Shown one piece after another: positions 32,301 to 43,347 of a DNA stretch of 64,000 nt (position 1 is its first letter; every line of letters starts with the position of its first letter). Position numbers and translations under genes: made by a program. The notes under the pieces are model-generated. The model was not told the DNA's origin, searched no databases, and was given only the letters and a program-made list of their open reading frames with translations. The DNA is from Areca catechu. Taxonomy: Eukaryota; Streptophyta; Magnoliopsida; Arecales; Arecaceae. Location of the stretch: NCBI GenBank assembly GCA_021397845.1, contig CM038038.1, positions 60,010,748 to 60,074,747 on the forward strand, in the 5' to 3' direction.

Positions 32301-33260
32301 CTTCTTCACTTCCTCAACGACGGCTCTCTGTCTTTCAGCAACAAAACTTCTTTTCTTCTGTCCGAGAGGTCGGTAAGTCGGATCCACCTTGAGCTAGTGA
32401 GTGATGACCTCTGACAGTATTCTAGGCATGTCCGACACCGATCAAGCAAAGACATCGGCGTTACTCCTGAGGAAGCCGATCAGTTCTGATTTAATGTCCT
32501 CGCTGAGAGAACCTCCAATCTGAAAGACTTTGGTGGGATCATCCTCCCGAAGGGAAACAAACAGAATCCTTTCTCCAAGCTGACCGAGGCCATCGGCCTC
32601 AACCCTCAGGTCAAGTTGCTCCAGAGTGGGACGGCCTTCTCCCTGTTGGTTCATAATGGTCAGACACTGCCTGGCCATCCGATGGTCTCCCCTCAACACT
32701 CTGACCCCACTCCTGGTCGAAAATTTTGCCAACAAATGATAAGTGGATACAATGGCTCTGAATTTGTTAAGGAGCGGTCGGCCCAGGATAACATTGTAAG
32801 GCAAGGTCATCCAGACGACCACAAAGTTGATAGGGAGAGTTTTCTGGAAGGGCTCCATCCCGATCGTCACAGGGAGAACTATCTCCCCTTCCACTCCGAC
32901 GGAGTTTCCCCCGAAGCCTGTCAACGGCATGGGGGATTCGTGTAGCATGGACCTGGACAAATTCATTCTCACAAAAGAATCGTACAGCAACACCTCTATT
33001 GAGCTTCCATTATCTATAGGTATTCTCCTTACATCATAATTGGCAATCACTGTCGACATGGCTATAGGGTCATTTTCAAAAACATGAGCCTCTAGAAGAT
33101 CTTCGTCAGAGAAAGTGATTGCATTGGAGCCTCTGGACCTCTTAGCAATATCGGGTCGGCCCTCGTAGCTTCCTCCAGACCACCGATGCAGCATGCCGAC
33201 ATCCCCGCCAGTCGGCCTCTGATTGGGGAGCTCCGTCTCCTTCGGAGGGTTTCTGACATT
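29331..33260 (-). pseudogene. pol: pol of the second Tat-type element
   Basis: On the minus strand: protease with IDNGSS (about 33010), RT (32387 to about 31400), RNase H (NNQAEYEALL, 30929-30582), integrase zinc finger (HEGICGDY, C..C near 30240), integrase core (VAIDYFTK, TDNGRQFD, NGEAEV, 30120-29643) and a C-terminal segment with WEGPYRIVE ending HKYYQ at 29331. The protease keeps an Asp but reads DNG rather than DSG. The RT active site reads YVDN (about 31891), losing one catalytic Asp. Numerous stops (for example at 30582, 29643 and 31932) and at least one frameshift near 31360 break it. Clearly inactive, but an informative paralog for the copy at 7893-11659. Confidence 0.88.
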
Positions 33261-34703
33261 TGATGCTCCGGCCCGATCCTGATGGGGTCAGACGTACTTG
33301 TGTAGTTACCCCCTCCGGATGAGGTTTTCAATGGTGTCTTTCAGCTACAGGCACTCTTCAATACTATACCCGTGGTCCCTATGAAATTTATAGAATTTAT
33401 CTTTGTTTCTTTGGGCAGGGGGACCCCCCATCAGCCGAGGCCTTTACAGAAAGGTCTCATTCTCGATCTCCATAAGGATCTTTTCTCTTGGTAGGGACAG
33501 AGGAGCATAAGTCTCGAACCTCCGAGGGATGTCCCTCTACTTCGGAGTTCGGCGTTGGGCCGACCGCTGACTATCACTCGGAGGTCGGACTTCAGGAGCC
33601 TTATCGCTTCGCTTCTTGGGGATCGGCCTTCTCTCAGCTTGACGTCAGCCGACTGCCTGTTCTTCTGCAAGGATGTACTTCTGCGCTCTGGCCAGGAGTT
33701 CCCTGTAGCTTGTCGGATGTTTCTTGTCTAGGGAGAAGGTCAGCCTAGATGAGCAGAGCCCTCGCTTGAAGGCTGACATGGCCACAGCTTCATTTAAGTC
33801 CAGGACTTCCATGGCTGTCGAGTTGAAACGGGCCATGAAATCCCGGAGAGTCTCTCCCTCGTTTTGCAGCACGAGGAAGAGGTAGTCGGTGTTCCTCGGG
33901 GTCCGACTACAGCTGCTGAAATGGGAATGAAAAAGTGATTCGAGTTGAGAAAAGGAGTGGATTGTACCTGGCTGGATGGCGGAGAACTACATCCAGACGA
34001 TCTTTTTAAGGGTGGCAGGGAAGGCAATGTAGTGGAGGGCATCGGAGGTGTCTTGTACCATCATATGGGCTTTGTATATGCCTAGATGGTCCATCGAGTC
34101 GGTGGTACCGTCGTAGGGGTCCACCTATGGAATCTTGAAATGGCGGGGAATCGTCTCTGCCAGAATCTCATCAGAGAATGGGGGACGGGAATCGTATACC
34201 TGTCCCCCTTTGGCCTTCTATTGGAGGGCAATTTCGGCAATGCGCTCCTCCATGCGCATGATCTTGCTGGCATAGTCCCTCGGAGGTTCGGCTGCAGGCC
34301 GACCGCCGACCAGGACGGATTCGATGTAGGAAGGCGAAGCAGACCTCGTCCTTTTGCCATCGGCGCGATCACCCAATCACCTCCGGGGCTCCGCGGCGAC
34401 ATAAAAACAGTGCTGAGGGACCTCCGGCCGTCGGCTACCCTCAGCAGCAATGGAAAGATTGGAGCAGGAAATAGCTGGTAGTTGCTAACGGTTGTCGGCT
34501 GCTTCCTAGAAATGCTGAATTGCAGCAGTAAGCATTTCGATGCGGTTTACTAAAGTCTGGAACTGCTGCAACCCCAGTGTGATGGTAGGTTCAGCGACAG
34601 CAGCGGCGGTGGCGGTGGTATCATTCTTCCTGGAGGGTTCCTCAGCACTGGAAGGGGAGATACCTCTTCTGGTAGTGGCATTTGGAGCTCTTCCCTTAGC
34701 CAT
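33261..34703 (-). pseudogene. gag: gag of the second Tat-type element
   Basis: It starts MAKGRAPNATTRRG at 34703. A Gln/Leu helix (LQQFQTLVNRIEMLTAAIQ) stands where the first element has its N-terminal helix, then the frame is lost. Recognisable gag domain parts follow, including GETLRDFMARFNSTAMEVLD and SLDKKHPTSYRELLARAQKY (33872-33645), then a knuckle-like FHRDHGYSIEEC near 33350. Several stops and frameshifts are present. Confidence 0.75.
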
Positions 34704-34756
34704 TTTGTAGCAGGGGCGATGGATTCCTCCTTTTAGAGAAGAAGAGCAAAAAATGC

Positions 34757-34775
34757 CCTTCCTCTAGCGCCAATC
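34757..34775 (-). promoter_or_regulatory. primer binding site of the second Tat-type element
   Basis: On the minus strand the LTR end CAACA is followed by GATTGGCGCTAGAGG, matching the GATTGGCGCACCAGG PBS of the first Tat element. Confidence 0.7.
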
Positions 34776-35553
34776 TGTTGTGGCGTCAACTCCTGGACTG
34801 GGGCTGGATGTGCTGGAGCACTCCTCTCCCGGGTGAACCTGCAACAAAGTCCCCAAGGGCGCCGGTGGTGTTCCGGTGGAGGACCCTCCGATGCCTAAGT
34901 TAGCAGGATGTTTAAGGCAACATAATGGAGGAACCAAGCAAAGAACAGCGTATAGAGAGGGGAGAGTTCTTCTACCTTCAAATGGGGTCCCCTGAGTACC
35001 CTATATAGGCGCAGAATAGTCCAAAATCCGTTAGGGGAGAGGCTGAGAAAGACCGATCTGCTCCTAGGAGAATCTGGAGAGTGGCCACGTGGCGTGCAGA
35101 TACGGCGACATCATGGAAGTCGTGGAGCAGGGCTGTTGGGATGGCAGGATCCTGCAGTAACAGAAAGGTGCTTCTAGATTCCCTGGACGCTAAGGCATGC
35201 TTGTCAGAAGTCGGCCGTGGAAAAGCCGGTCGGCCGGACCAAAGGCCAAACTTCTGAAGGAGAGCGACGGGCCGGACCCCAGTAGGAGAGGGTCGTTCAG
35301 ATCTCCGCCCCGGTGGGTCGGACCTCTGAAGGAGAGGGACGGGCCGGACCCCTGTAGGAGAGGGTTGTTCGGACCTCCGTCCTGGTGGGTCGGACCTCTG
35401 AAGGAGAGCGACGGGCCGGACCCCAGCAGGAGAGGGTTGTTCTGACCTCCACCCCGGTGGGTCGGATCTCTAGCAGTCAGAGCCTTGAAGGGGTGGCCCG
35501 ATCGGACCGCAAGGATGGACCGATCCTGGCTGAGAGTGAGCCGTCATGGTTCA
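34776..35553 (-). repeat. 5' LTR of the second Tat-type element
   Basis: On the plus strand it starts TGTTGTGGCG next to the PBS. The outer end is placed at about 35553 (TTCA), by analogy only, because no partner LTR was found. It contains GC-rich tandem repeats at 35256-35470. Confidence 0.55.
35256..35470 (-). repeat. LTR-internal tandem repeat, 72-bp unit, three copies
   Basis: GAAGGAGAGCGACGGGCCGG or a variant starts at 35256, 35328 and 35400, spacing 72. Like the first Tat element, this LTR carries its own unrelated GC-rich array. Confidence 0.85.
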
Positions 35554-36950
35554 ACAAAGTCTATACTTCTCTTTTGCTCCTTTTGATAGTTATGATTTAG
35601 AATCTACCTTTGGAATCCGAACCTGAAACCCCTTCCTAGTGCATTACAAAATAAAATGTTAAATACTTTTTAACATGCAACCTCGAAACAGCTATAAGTG
35701 TTGTGAAATCATCGTGAAGCCACAAAATGCTCTCCTGTTATTGTCCTTGTTTTCTATTTTTGTTTTAAAAAGCTCTAGAAGAAAATTGAACCACACTGTA
35801 CAACATGTGTGATGGAATCGTTTTATTTTTTCTAATTATTTCCAAAAAAAATTAGCTTTTGGAAGAAAATTCATATTTCTTTCCAAAAAATGATAAAAAT
35901 GAAATTAGAACATAACAGAATTTCTGTGCAAATACTATCTTCAACATCCATCTCCAGCTAATATTTTATTAGCTTGTGAGAAACAGAAACCTGGAAACTA
36001 CATCACAAAATGAGGCCTAAATCAGTAATTTAAATTGATCATAGTATTTTCTCAAAAGTTGCATCCTTATTTTCCTTCTACTTCTAACCTAGTTTTGTTT
36101 CATGTCGAACAGTTGAGGCAGAAATGGAAAACAAGCGACCACAACGAAGAAATGAATGTTATATTGGACAAGCACGAATAAGCATTGCCGGTGGAAGTTA
36201 CATGCATCGCAAAAATGCTTTTACATGTGTGCTTATAGATGATGTTGTTAGCATGAGCAGGATACCAAGCCATCTTTCTCCATCCATGCAGAAAGTTGAG
36301 CATGTGCTTATATAACGTTACTTAAAGAGGCTCCACTTCTAGATTATGTAGAATAAGCTCTCGTAATGACATTATGTTAGTGGTGCACAATGTTTGATCT
36401 TTTCCTTTATTCTGGTGGAAAGAGCTGCTTAAATATTTTAAGCTAGTCCTGGTTGGACCGATATGAATTGACTAAACAAGTCATGGCTGTATATTTTGAA
36501 TCAGGACTTCGTTAGAGATCCCCTAATCTCAGAAGACTTTTCTAGCAAGCTAGTCAGCACCTTCTACCAGTTTTTCACCGGCGCATATATATGATCTATA
36601 TTACAAAACTATCATCATAATTTTTCAAAGGTTAGTAAAAGCTATAATGTAGGCTCGATTTTGAATAGGTTTTGATATAGCCATGGTTGACATGTAATCG
36701 GTGGCATACTGGACTGCCACGTGCACCAAAGGTGGAAGTGGACTCAGGCATGTTGTGAGAAGAATCACGAATATGGCCCGCCGACTAGGTACCATTGCTT
36801 GAGCTAGCTAGACGATTTCGATCCCATTTTCTATTATATCTCACTCCGCACCTTTCGGCTGGCTTCCTTTCGATACGACCAGCTAGTCGGGCAGCCTAAT
36901 CTAGAACAACAAGTAGCTGGCCTGCCCATATGGCCATAGGCCCATTCTAG
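35554..36950. other. low-copy stretch without recognised TE
   Basis: About 1.4 kb of ordinary AT-rich plant DNA. I see no LTR, PBS, repeat or retroelement protein. The only feature is a small reading frame at 36124-36315. It may be host sequence or a TE too old to recognise. Confidence 0.4.
36124..36315 (+). CDS. unrecognised 63-residue reading frame, possible exon
   Basis: The frame starts MENKRPQRRNECYIGQARIS and ends at TAA 36313. It is preceded by TTTTGTTTCATGTCGAACAG, which resembles a pyrimidine tract with splice acceptor, and the frame is open from that acceptor. The composition looks protein-like rather than repeat-derived, but I do not recognise the family. No clear donor follows and no other exon is visible nearby. 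It could be a decayed host exon or chance. Confidence 0.2.
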   Translation: MENKRPQRRNECYIGQARISIAGGSYMHRKNAFTCVLIDDVVSMSRIPSHLSPSMQKVEHVLI

Positions 36951-37745
36951 TACAGTTGGCCTGTATGTGGGTAGTGGCAGGAAAAATCCTAATAGCTCTT
37001 GACACCGCAACTGAAGGATCCCAATAATGAGAATCTCAGGAAATAAAATCCTGCCACCTCAACAGAATCCATTATACGTGTTAGAAATGGATACCCACTC
37101 CAAGAGCATTCTATTATATCACATAGCTATATAATAGGTAAGAGGGACCTCCAGCCCAGGTATGCACTCAGATGTTCCCATATGCTCTTGCTCTTACATT
37201 TGCCATATTTCCATAGGTTTCCAGCTTCGACCATTGTTACCTTTCATTTTTCGATCACTTACTTGAGTATCGAAGTGTCCCCATCGATAACTTTGACCAA
37301 GGACCTTCTTACAGGTCATCGAAGTGAAACCACCGAAGGAGTTTACCAATCCCCATCAGAGAAGACTGGAGCATTCATACTCTCTATCACCAAAATTTAG
37401 TGATAGGCTAACAGTTGGCAATAGATTGGCATGCTAGTTAGGGGGTGGTCAAGCAAAAGCACAGTGAAGATCTCTTTGCTGGAACTGGAACCTTTGGTGG
37501 TCATGCATGCACAAGATGCCTCCACCAGTCACATCGAGAATCCATTGCCTCACGAAGACCACAGCTAGGTGGTGGAGCCTCTTCATCCCCCACCTTCACT
37601 ATCATCGAACTAGCAAGACGAGTTAGTTGTCCTTTTGTAGCAAGTCCAAATGTTGGTGGCAACGGTTCAAGGAATGCATCAGCAACTGATGTGGCATTAT
37701 TGCTAACGCGGGACCTATGACTACCCCAATTAGCGGCCACACTGG
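36951..37745 (+). mobile_element. Fragment of a Tat-type element: LTR end, PBS and gag start
   Basis: GGCAATAGATTGGCATGC at 37417-37434 mirrors the LTR-end plus PBS junction of the first Tat element (GGCAACAGATTGGCGC). Before it, TCGAAGTGTCCCCATCGATA and CTTCTTACAGG resemble the U5 region of such LTRs. After it, the sequence encodes an ASTSH motif at the same distance as in gag of the first element, then stops at about 37745 where another LTR appears to begin. The left edge is approximate. Confidence 0.55.
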
Positions 37746-39369
37746 TGGAAAGTGCCACCTAGATGCGGTAACCGAGTGAAGATCTGGAGTCGAGCAACCC
37801 TCGTGCCTGGAGCGCACTCCTGCCTTCAGGAGTGGAGCTCCCAGCTAGGGTTAGCTCCCACCTTCCAGAGTGGATGCCCAGTCGGGGCTGCGCTCCCGCC
37901 TTCTGGGGTCGAGCTCCAGAGATAGAGCTCCCCCTCTTATAGAGGTCGAGCCCCTGGCCGAGGTCAGCTCCTATCCAGATCGAGCTCTCGGTCGAGGTCA
38001 TGCTATTGCCATCTAAGGTCGAGCCCCCAGCCGAGGTCAGCTCCCATCCAAGGTCAAGCTCCTGGTTGAGGTTGTGCTCCCACTATCCGAGATCGAGCCC
38101 CCGGCTAAGGTCAGCTCTCAGCTGAGGTCGTGCTCTCGCCATTCGAGTTCGAGCCCCCGATCGAGGTTAGTTCCCATCTAGGGTCGAGCTCCCGGCCGAG
38201 GTCATGCTCCAGCCATCTGAGGTCGAGTCCCTGGCTGAGATAAGCTCCCATCCAAGGTCGAGCTCTTGGTCGAGGTCGTGCTCCCGCCATCCAAGGTCGA
38301 GCCCCCGATCGAGGTCAGCTCCCATCCAGGGTTGAGCTCCTAGTCGAGGTTCGTGCTCCCATCGTACGAGGTCGTGCCCCCATCATCCGGGGTCAAGCTC
38401 CTAAGATAGATCTCCCCCTTCTTGCTAAAATTGAAGTTATCACCAATAGCAAAAAGCGAAGGATCAGTAGAGGTTCAGACCGTGGCATGGAAGCTTCCGA
38501 CTACCTGCAACCTCTAGGAGGTGGTGCATACCCTATCAAAGATTCAAGCTCTGCAAACATGCCACCCACACGATCCGTGCAATGCGTGCTCCACCAAGCT
38601 CCAGGCCCTATAGCGCACTGCCATGTTTATGGTCGTGCAACCAGGGGGCTCCAGTCATCGGGACAGAACTTATACCTCCTCCAAGAAGAGTATCCCATTA
38701 AGTCCCCAGGCCCTGCGACACTCTGACAGTCCCTCATGGAATAGAAACACCCCACCGTGGCTCAGGGATTAGCGGCATGGTGCCTGCACCTCTCATGAAA
38801 AACTACACCACCAGAGGGACAAGATCTGTACTATGTTGGCGAACACCCCCAATAAAAAGATCTCCTTCTGAGGACCGGTCCGATAAGGGGGAGGCCACAG
38901 ATAAAGGAAAACCCCTCCCAAAAGGGGCACCAGGAAAGTGACATCTTGATGAAGCCCTATACTTGGTATGAGCCATCCCTCTCATATAAAACAGAGGAAG
39001 GGATCCCCGAAAGGAAAAGAGGTAACTGGTAAGACACAAAGAGGGCAAACAGGTAAGGAACTGGCTAAGAGAACCTCCCTGCTCTATAATATCCACTTCA
39101 CCTTGTATTTTTATTTCTTAAATCTTATCTGTCATCCTCTACATAGAGAGGTCTCAAGCTCTCCATCATAGAGGTTATGTTCTCCTTGATCATCCCAACT
39201 GACTTGATCATCGGAGTGTCCATGCTAGAATCTCCGGCCTGGATCTCCTCTTTTTTGCAAGTCACATTGACTCTAGAGCTGACTAGAAAAGAGGACCAAG
39301 CATCCAGAGAGAGCCTGACATGTATGTGACACATCAAAGCTACAGGCCATAGTGATCTAGGTGGCAACA
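37746..39369 (+). repeat. 5' LTR of third Tat-type element
   Basis: The end GGCAACA at 39363-39369 is followed by a PBS. The internal R-U5 text (GACTTGATCATCGGAGTGTC, CTCTTTTTTGCAAG) is typical of these LTRs. The start is estimated from where gag of the previous fragment ends. Confidence 0.55.
37960..38410 (+). repeat. LTR-internal tandem repeat, ~73-bp unit, five to six copies
   Basis: GAGGTCGTGCTCCCGCCATC and variants recur at about 37994, 38068, 38124, 38198 and 38271, alternating with GAGCCCCCGGCCGAGGTCAG. Most spacings are 73-74 bp and one is 56. More degenerate units extend left to about 37790. Confidence 0.8.
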
Positions 39370-39392
39370 GATTGGCGTGCCAGGATGGGGGA
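39370..39392 (+). promoter_or_regulatory. primer binding site of third Tat-type element
   Basis: GATTGGCGTGCCAGGATGGG directly after GGCAACA, homologous to 6131-6153. Confidence 0.75.
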
Positions 39393-40660
39393 CAGGAGAA
39401 ATGCCATTAACTGAAGAAGGTTTGGCAGCAAGTCCCCCACTACCAGAAGGACACCCATGGACATCTTTAGCCTTATGGTGACAACGCGCACATGAGAGGC
39501 TTCTGACAGCCGTGCAGGGGCCCCCTCACTGTGGCAACCCATAGAGCCCTGAAGGGGAGCTCCCAGCTCCACCGCTACCACCTCCGGTGGATCCCTAAAT
39601 CACCATACTCGCCCAGCAAGTCCATGCCCTGGTTGTGGCGGTGCGCCAGCTCCATCAGCAACATCAATCCCTAGAAACTCGACAATAATCAAGGATGCCG
39701 ATGGCCCACGTCATCAAAACCCATACTAGCCTACGGTCCATTCGGGAGGGGCCATTACATATAGCCTCCTACCCATGGGGAGACCATCAGATGGTCAGGA
39801 AGAAGCAGCAGGATGGGCTGACCGATCAGGAGAGCCACTCCTAGGCCTCAGAGCATGGCGCATGCTCACATCGACTGCCCAGGGGAGCAACCGATGCTCC
39901 CCTCTGCATCGCCTTCCCAGCTACCCTTCGGAAGATAGCTCAAGCCTGGTTGTCTAGACTTGAGTTAGAAAGCATTGATTCCTTCAGATAGCTAGAGAAA
40001 ATGTTCATGGCATACTTTGATGCATGCAGAAAGGTACCACATGAGGTCGATAGTCTCTTCTCGATCCACCAGCAGGATTGAGAGCCACTCTGGGACTATG
40101 TGTCTCGATTTAAAGTCACCACCCTGGAGATCTATCACCTCAACGAGCTAGTCACCATGCTGGCCCTAAAGAGGGAACTCAGGACCTCCTGCTTCATCTA
40201 CTCCCTTGACAAGAAGCCTTCGAAGACTTACTCAGAGCTCCTCCTTCGAGCCCATAAGTACATCCATGCGGAGGAGGTCGACCATATCAAAAGGGAGCTG
40301 GACTGGAGGCCATTGAAGAGGCAGGCCATGAGGGAAACATCTGGCCCCTCGATCTTGAAGGCTACACCGACCCCACGGTCGAGGGCCAGGCCCAGAGTTG
40401 ACCCTGCTAAGGAAGAAAAGTTTGCTCATCTCCTCATCCCGAGAGCAAAGATCCTGATGGAGATCGATGGTGAGCACTTCCTACATCGTCCTCTTCCACT
40501 GAGGCTATTTTTTAGATGCGATAGATCCCATTACTGTTGTTTCCACTAGAATGATGGCCACGATACCGAGGAATGCCACCACCTGAAGAGGAAGATAGAA
40601 GACCTGATCAAGCACGGCTACCTCGAGAAGTACGGGAGGGAGGAGCTGCCCCAGTAGCCT
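39393..40660 (+). pseudogene. gag: gag of third Tat-type element
   Basis: N-terminal helix text (VRQLHQQHQSLETRQ, about 39640-39680) matches gag of the first element. Then come AFPATLRK (about 39910), MAYFDACRKVP and an open segment 40100-40549 with SLDKKPSKTYSELLLRAHKY, and a knuckle remnant NDGHDTEECHHLKRK (about 40555). Several stops. Confidence 0.8.
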
Positions 40661-40759
40661 AGAATGAAGAGCTCCGACCGCTCACCATTGACACCGCCCC
40701 ACTGAGAAACCGGTGGGGATGATCTCCTAGTGAGCAGGGAGAAGCTCTAAGAGGGATAA

Positions 40760-43347
40760 GGGGAGAGAGGGAAGTGATGATGTACTCCCCTATGCAGGAG
40801 ATAGACTGGCTAGGGTCGATAATCCAAATAATAATGCTGTCATCATAGAAATGAGATAACTAAACATCCTATAAAATGAATCATGGTTGATAGTGGAAGC
40901 TTTGCTGACATCCTTTTTTACGATGCTTTTGTAAGGATGAACTTGTCCACTGACCAAATAAATCAATATTTACATCCTTAGTGGGCTTCATCGGGGATTC
41001 GATCGGAGTTGAAGGAGAGATTACACTCCTGATAACCACTGGGATGCCATCTCGACAAAGCACTGTGCTGACAACATTCAACATCATGAGGCTTCCTTTG
41101 CCTTACAATGCAATCTTGGGGCATCATGGACTCAATCTAATCGACGCTACCAACTTCACTAGATGTCTCCTTATCTAGTTCCCCACTCCTTGGAGAACCG
41201 GAGAGATAAGAGGGTCCTGGCAACCGGTCCAGCACTATTTGCAGACCATCCCAAGACCATGAGGGGCCAGCCAGAACCCAGCCATTGACCAACCGAGCAT
41301 GATAGAGCTAGAGCCGAAGGGTGGCCCGATTGAGTCCCTGCTATCTGAGGAGAAGAGATTCTATTTGCTTGACTTCCTACGAGCCAATGTGGATGTCTTC
41401 ACCTGGACAATAGCAGACATGCCCGGGATTCCACTAGAGGTGATCAATCATAAGCTGAATGTCAACCCCAACAGTCACACAGTCTGGCAGAAGAAGAAAA
41501 GTTTTGTCCTAGGGTGGTAGAAGGTGATCAATGAAGAGGTTGAAAAGCTCCTTGTAGCAGCCTTCATCCATGAGGTAGATACCCTGACTGGCTTGCTAAT
41601 GTAGTGATGGTCAGGAAACTTCCAAGAGGTCGAGGATCTGTGTAAAGTATACCGACCTCAACCGGGCATGCTCAAAGGATAGCTTCTCGCTTTTCAAGAT
41701 TGACCAGCTGGTGGATGCAACCTTGGGCCACAAGCTCCTTAGTTTCATGGATGCATTCTCCGGATACAACCAAATTTGCATGTACCTGGAGGATGAGGAG
41801 CACACGGCGTTCATGATCAACAAAGTATGTACTATTACAGGATGATGTCATTTAGCCTCAAGAATGCAGGGGTCACATACCAATGCTTGGTCAATAGGGT
41901 CTTCAAAGATTAGATTGGCTGCAACATGCAGGTCTACGCGAATGACATACTTGTCATAAGCGACTAGGAGTTGGATTACATCACCGACCTAATGGAGGCC
42001 TTTGACAACCTCCACCTCTACTAGAGGAAACTGAACTCTGCTAAATGCGCATTTGGCATTGCTGTGGAAAATCTTTGTGATTCATGGTCACCCAAAGGGC
42101 CAAACCTGAGAATATCCAGGTAATTACTAACATGAGACACCATGTCTCTAAGAAGGAGGTTCAGCACCTGACTGGATGCATTGTAGCATTAGGCCATTTC
42201 ATCTCGTATTCCGTCATGCACTGCCACCCATTCTTCAAGGTGATGTGCAAGATGCATGACTTTATCTCGATGGAGGAGTGCCGGGAGGCTTTCGAGGGGC
42301 TGAAGAAGCCCTCGCCTCCTCGCTATTGCTATCCAGGTCTGTGCCCGAGGAAGAGTTCCTTCTGTACCTAGCTATCTCACCGAAGGTGGTCAGCTCAGTG
42401 CTGGTCTACACCGACAAGGATGGTTCCCAGTGACCGTCTACTACACTAGCGAGCTACTCCATGATGCAAAAACTAGGTACACTCGATCTGAAAAGATTAT
42501 CTTTGCACTTATTATGTTTGCACAGTATCTCAGGCCCTACTTCTAAGCACATTCGATCACGATCCTCACCGGCCAGCCTCTGAGGGCCATCCTAAGCTAC
42601 CCCAATATATCGAGGCACCTGGATAACTGGGTAGTGAAGCTCAATGAGTTTGACATCACCTACTATCCAGGACCATCATAAAAGGCCCAAGTCCTTGCTG
42701 ATTTTCTAGTAGAGTGCACCTAGGCAGCCAAAGATCTAGAGGAGGCAAACGAGCGAGCCAAGCCCGGGTAGGACTTGGCCCTAGAAGTGATGACATGGAT
42801 TCTCCACATTGATAGCACGTCCAACACTGGAGGTAGTATAGCTGGACTTATCCTTACCAAATTTGATGGTGTCATCACCGAATGCACGCTGTGTTTCCTT
42901 TTCAAGGGAACCAACAATCAAGCTAAGTATGAAGCACTTCTCGAGGGACTGAAAGTGCCTGAAAGCTAGGCATAAGGTGCCTGAAGGTCTTTATAGATTC
43001 ATAGCACATGGTGGGCCAAGTCTCTGGCAAATACGAAGCTCGAGATCCCATGATGGCAAAGTATCTGGACAAGGTACACTCGTATACAGTGAACCTCCAG
43101 CACTTCAGGATTTCTCACATCCCTCGTGTATAGAATGCCCGGGCTGATGTCCTCTCTAGGATGGTGACCTTGCCAGATTCATTACTGGGGCATACCTTCA
43201 TCGAATATCTAGAGACCCCCAGCTTTGAGTCTACAGCAGAGGTTCAACAAGTCACCTGCGAGGCAAGTGGATGGACCCTTACATCAAATACATTACCACC
43301 GGTGCCCTACCCAAGGATCGCAAGGAAGCCGGCCTCCTCAAAAAGAA
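40760..43347 (+). pseudogene. pol: pol of third Tat-type element, part before the LARD
   Basis: Protease VDSGSF (about 40890), RT (41520-42430) whose active site reads YAND instead of YVDD at 41934-41945, RNase H with HIDSTS and NNQAKYEALLEG (42800-42950), and the linker to integrase ending at 43347. Frameshifts and stops occur throughout. The loss of the first catalytic Asp confirms long decay. Confidence 0.82.

Larger units (their letters stand above)
25064..35553 (-). mobile_element. Second Tat-type gypsy element, minus strand, decayed
   Basis: From right to left: 5' LTR (34776 to about 35553), PBS, gag, protease, RT, RNase H, integrase (to 29331), two tandem arrays (27600-29310), and the extra gene which, being antisense to pol, reads on the plus strand (25271-27405). 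This mirrors the architecture of the element at 4579-16834. The 3' LTR is not recognised; the side where it should lie is disrupted by the Copia insertion. Many stops and frameshifts, and RT YVDD changed to YVDN, mark an old copy. Confidence 0.85.
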
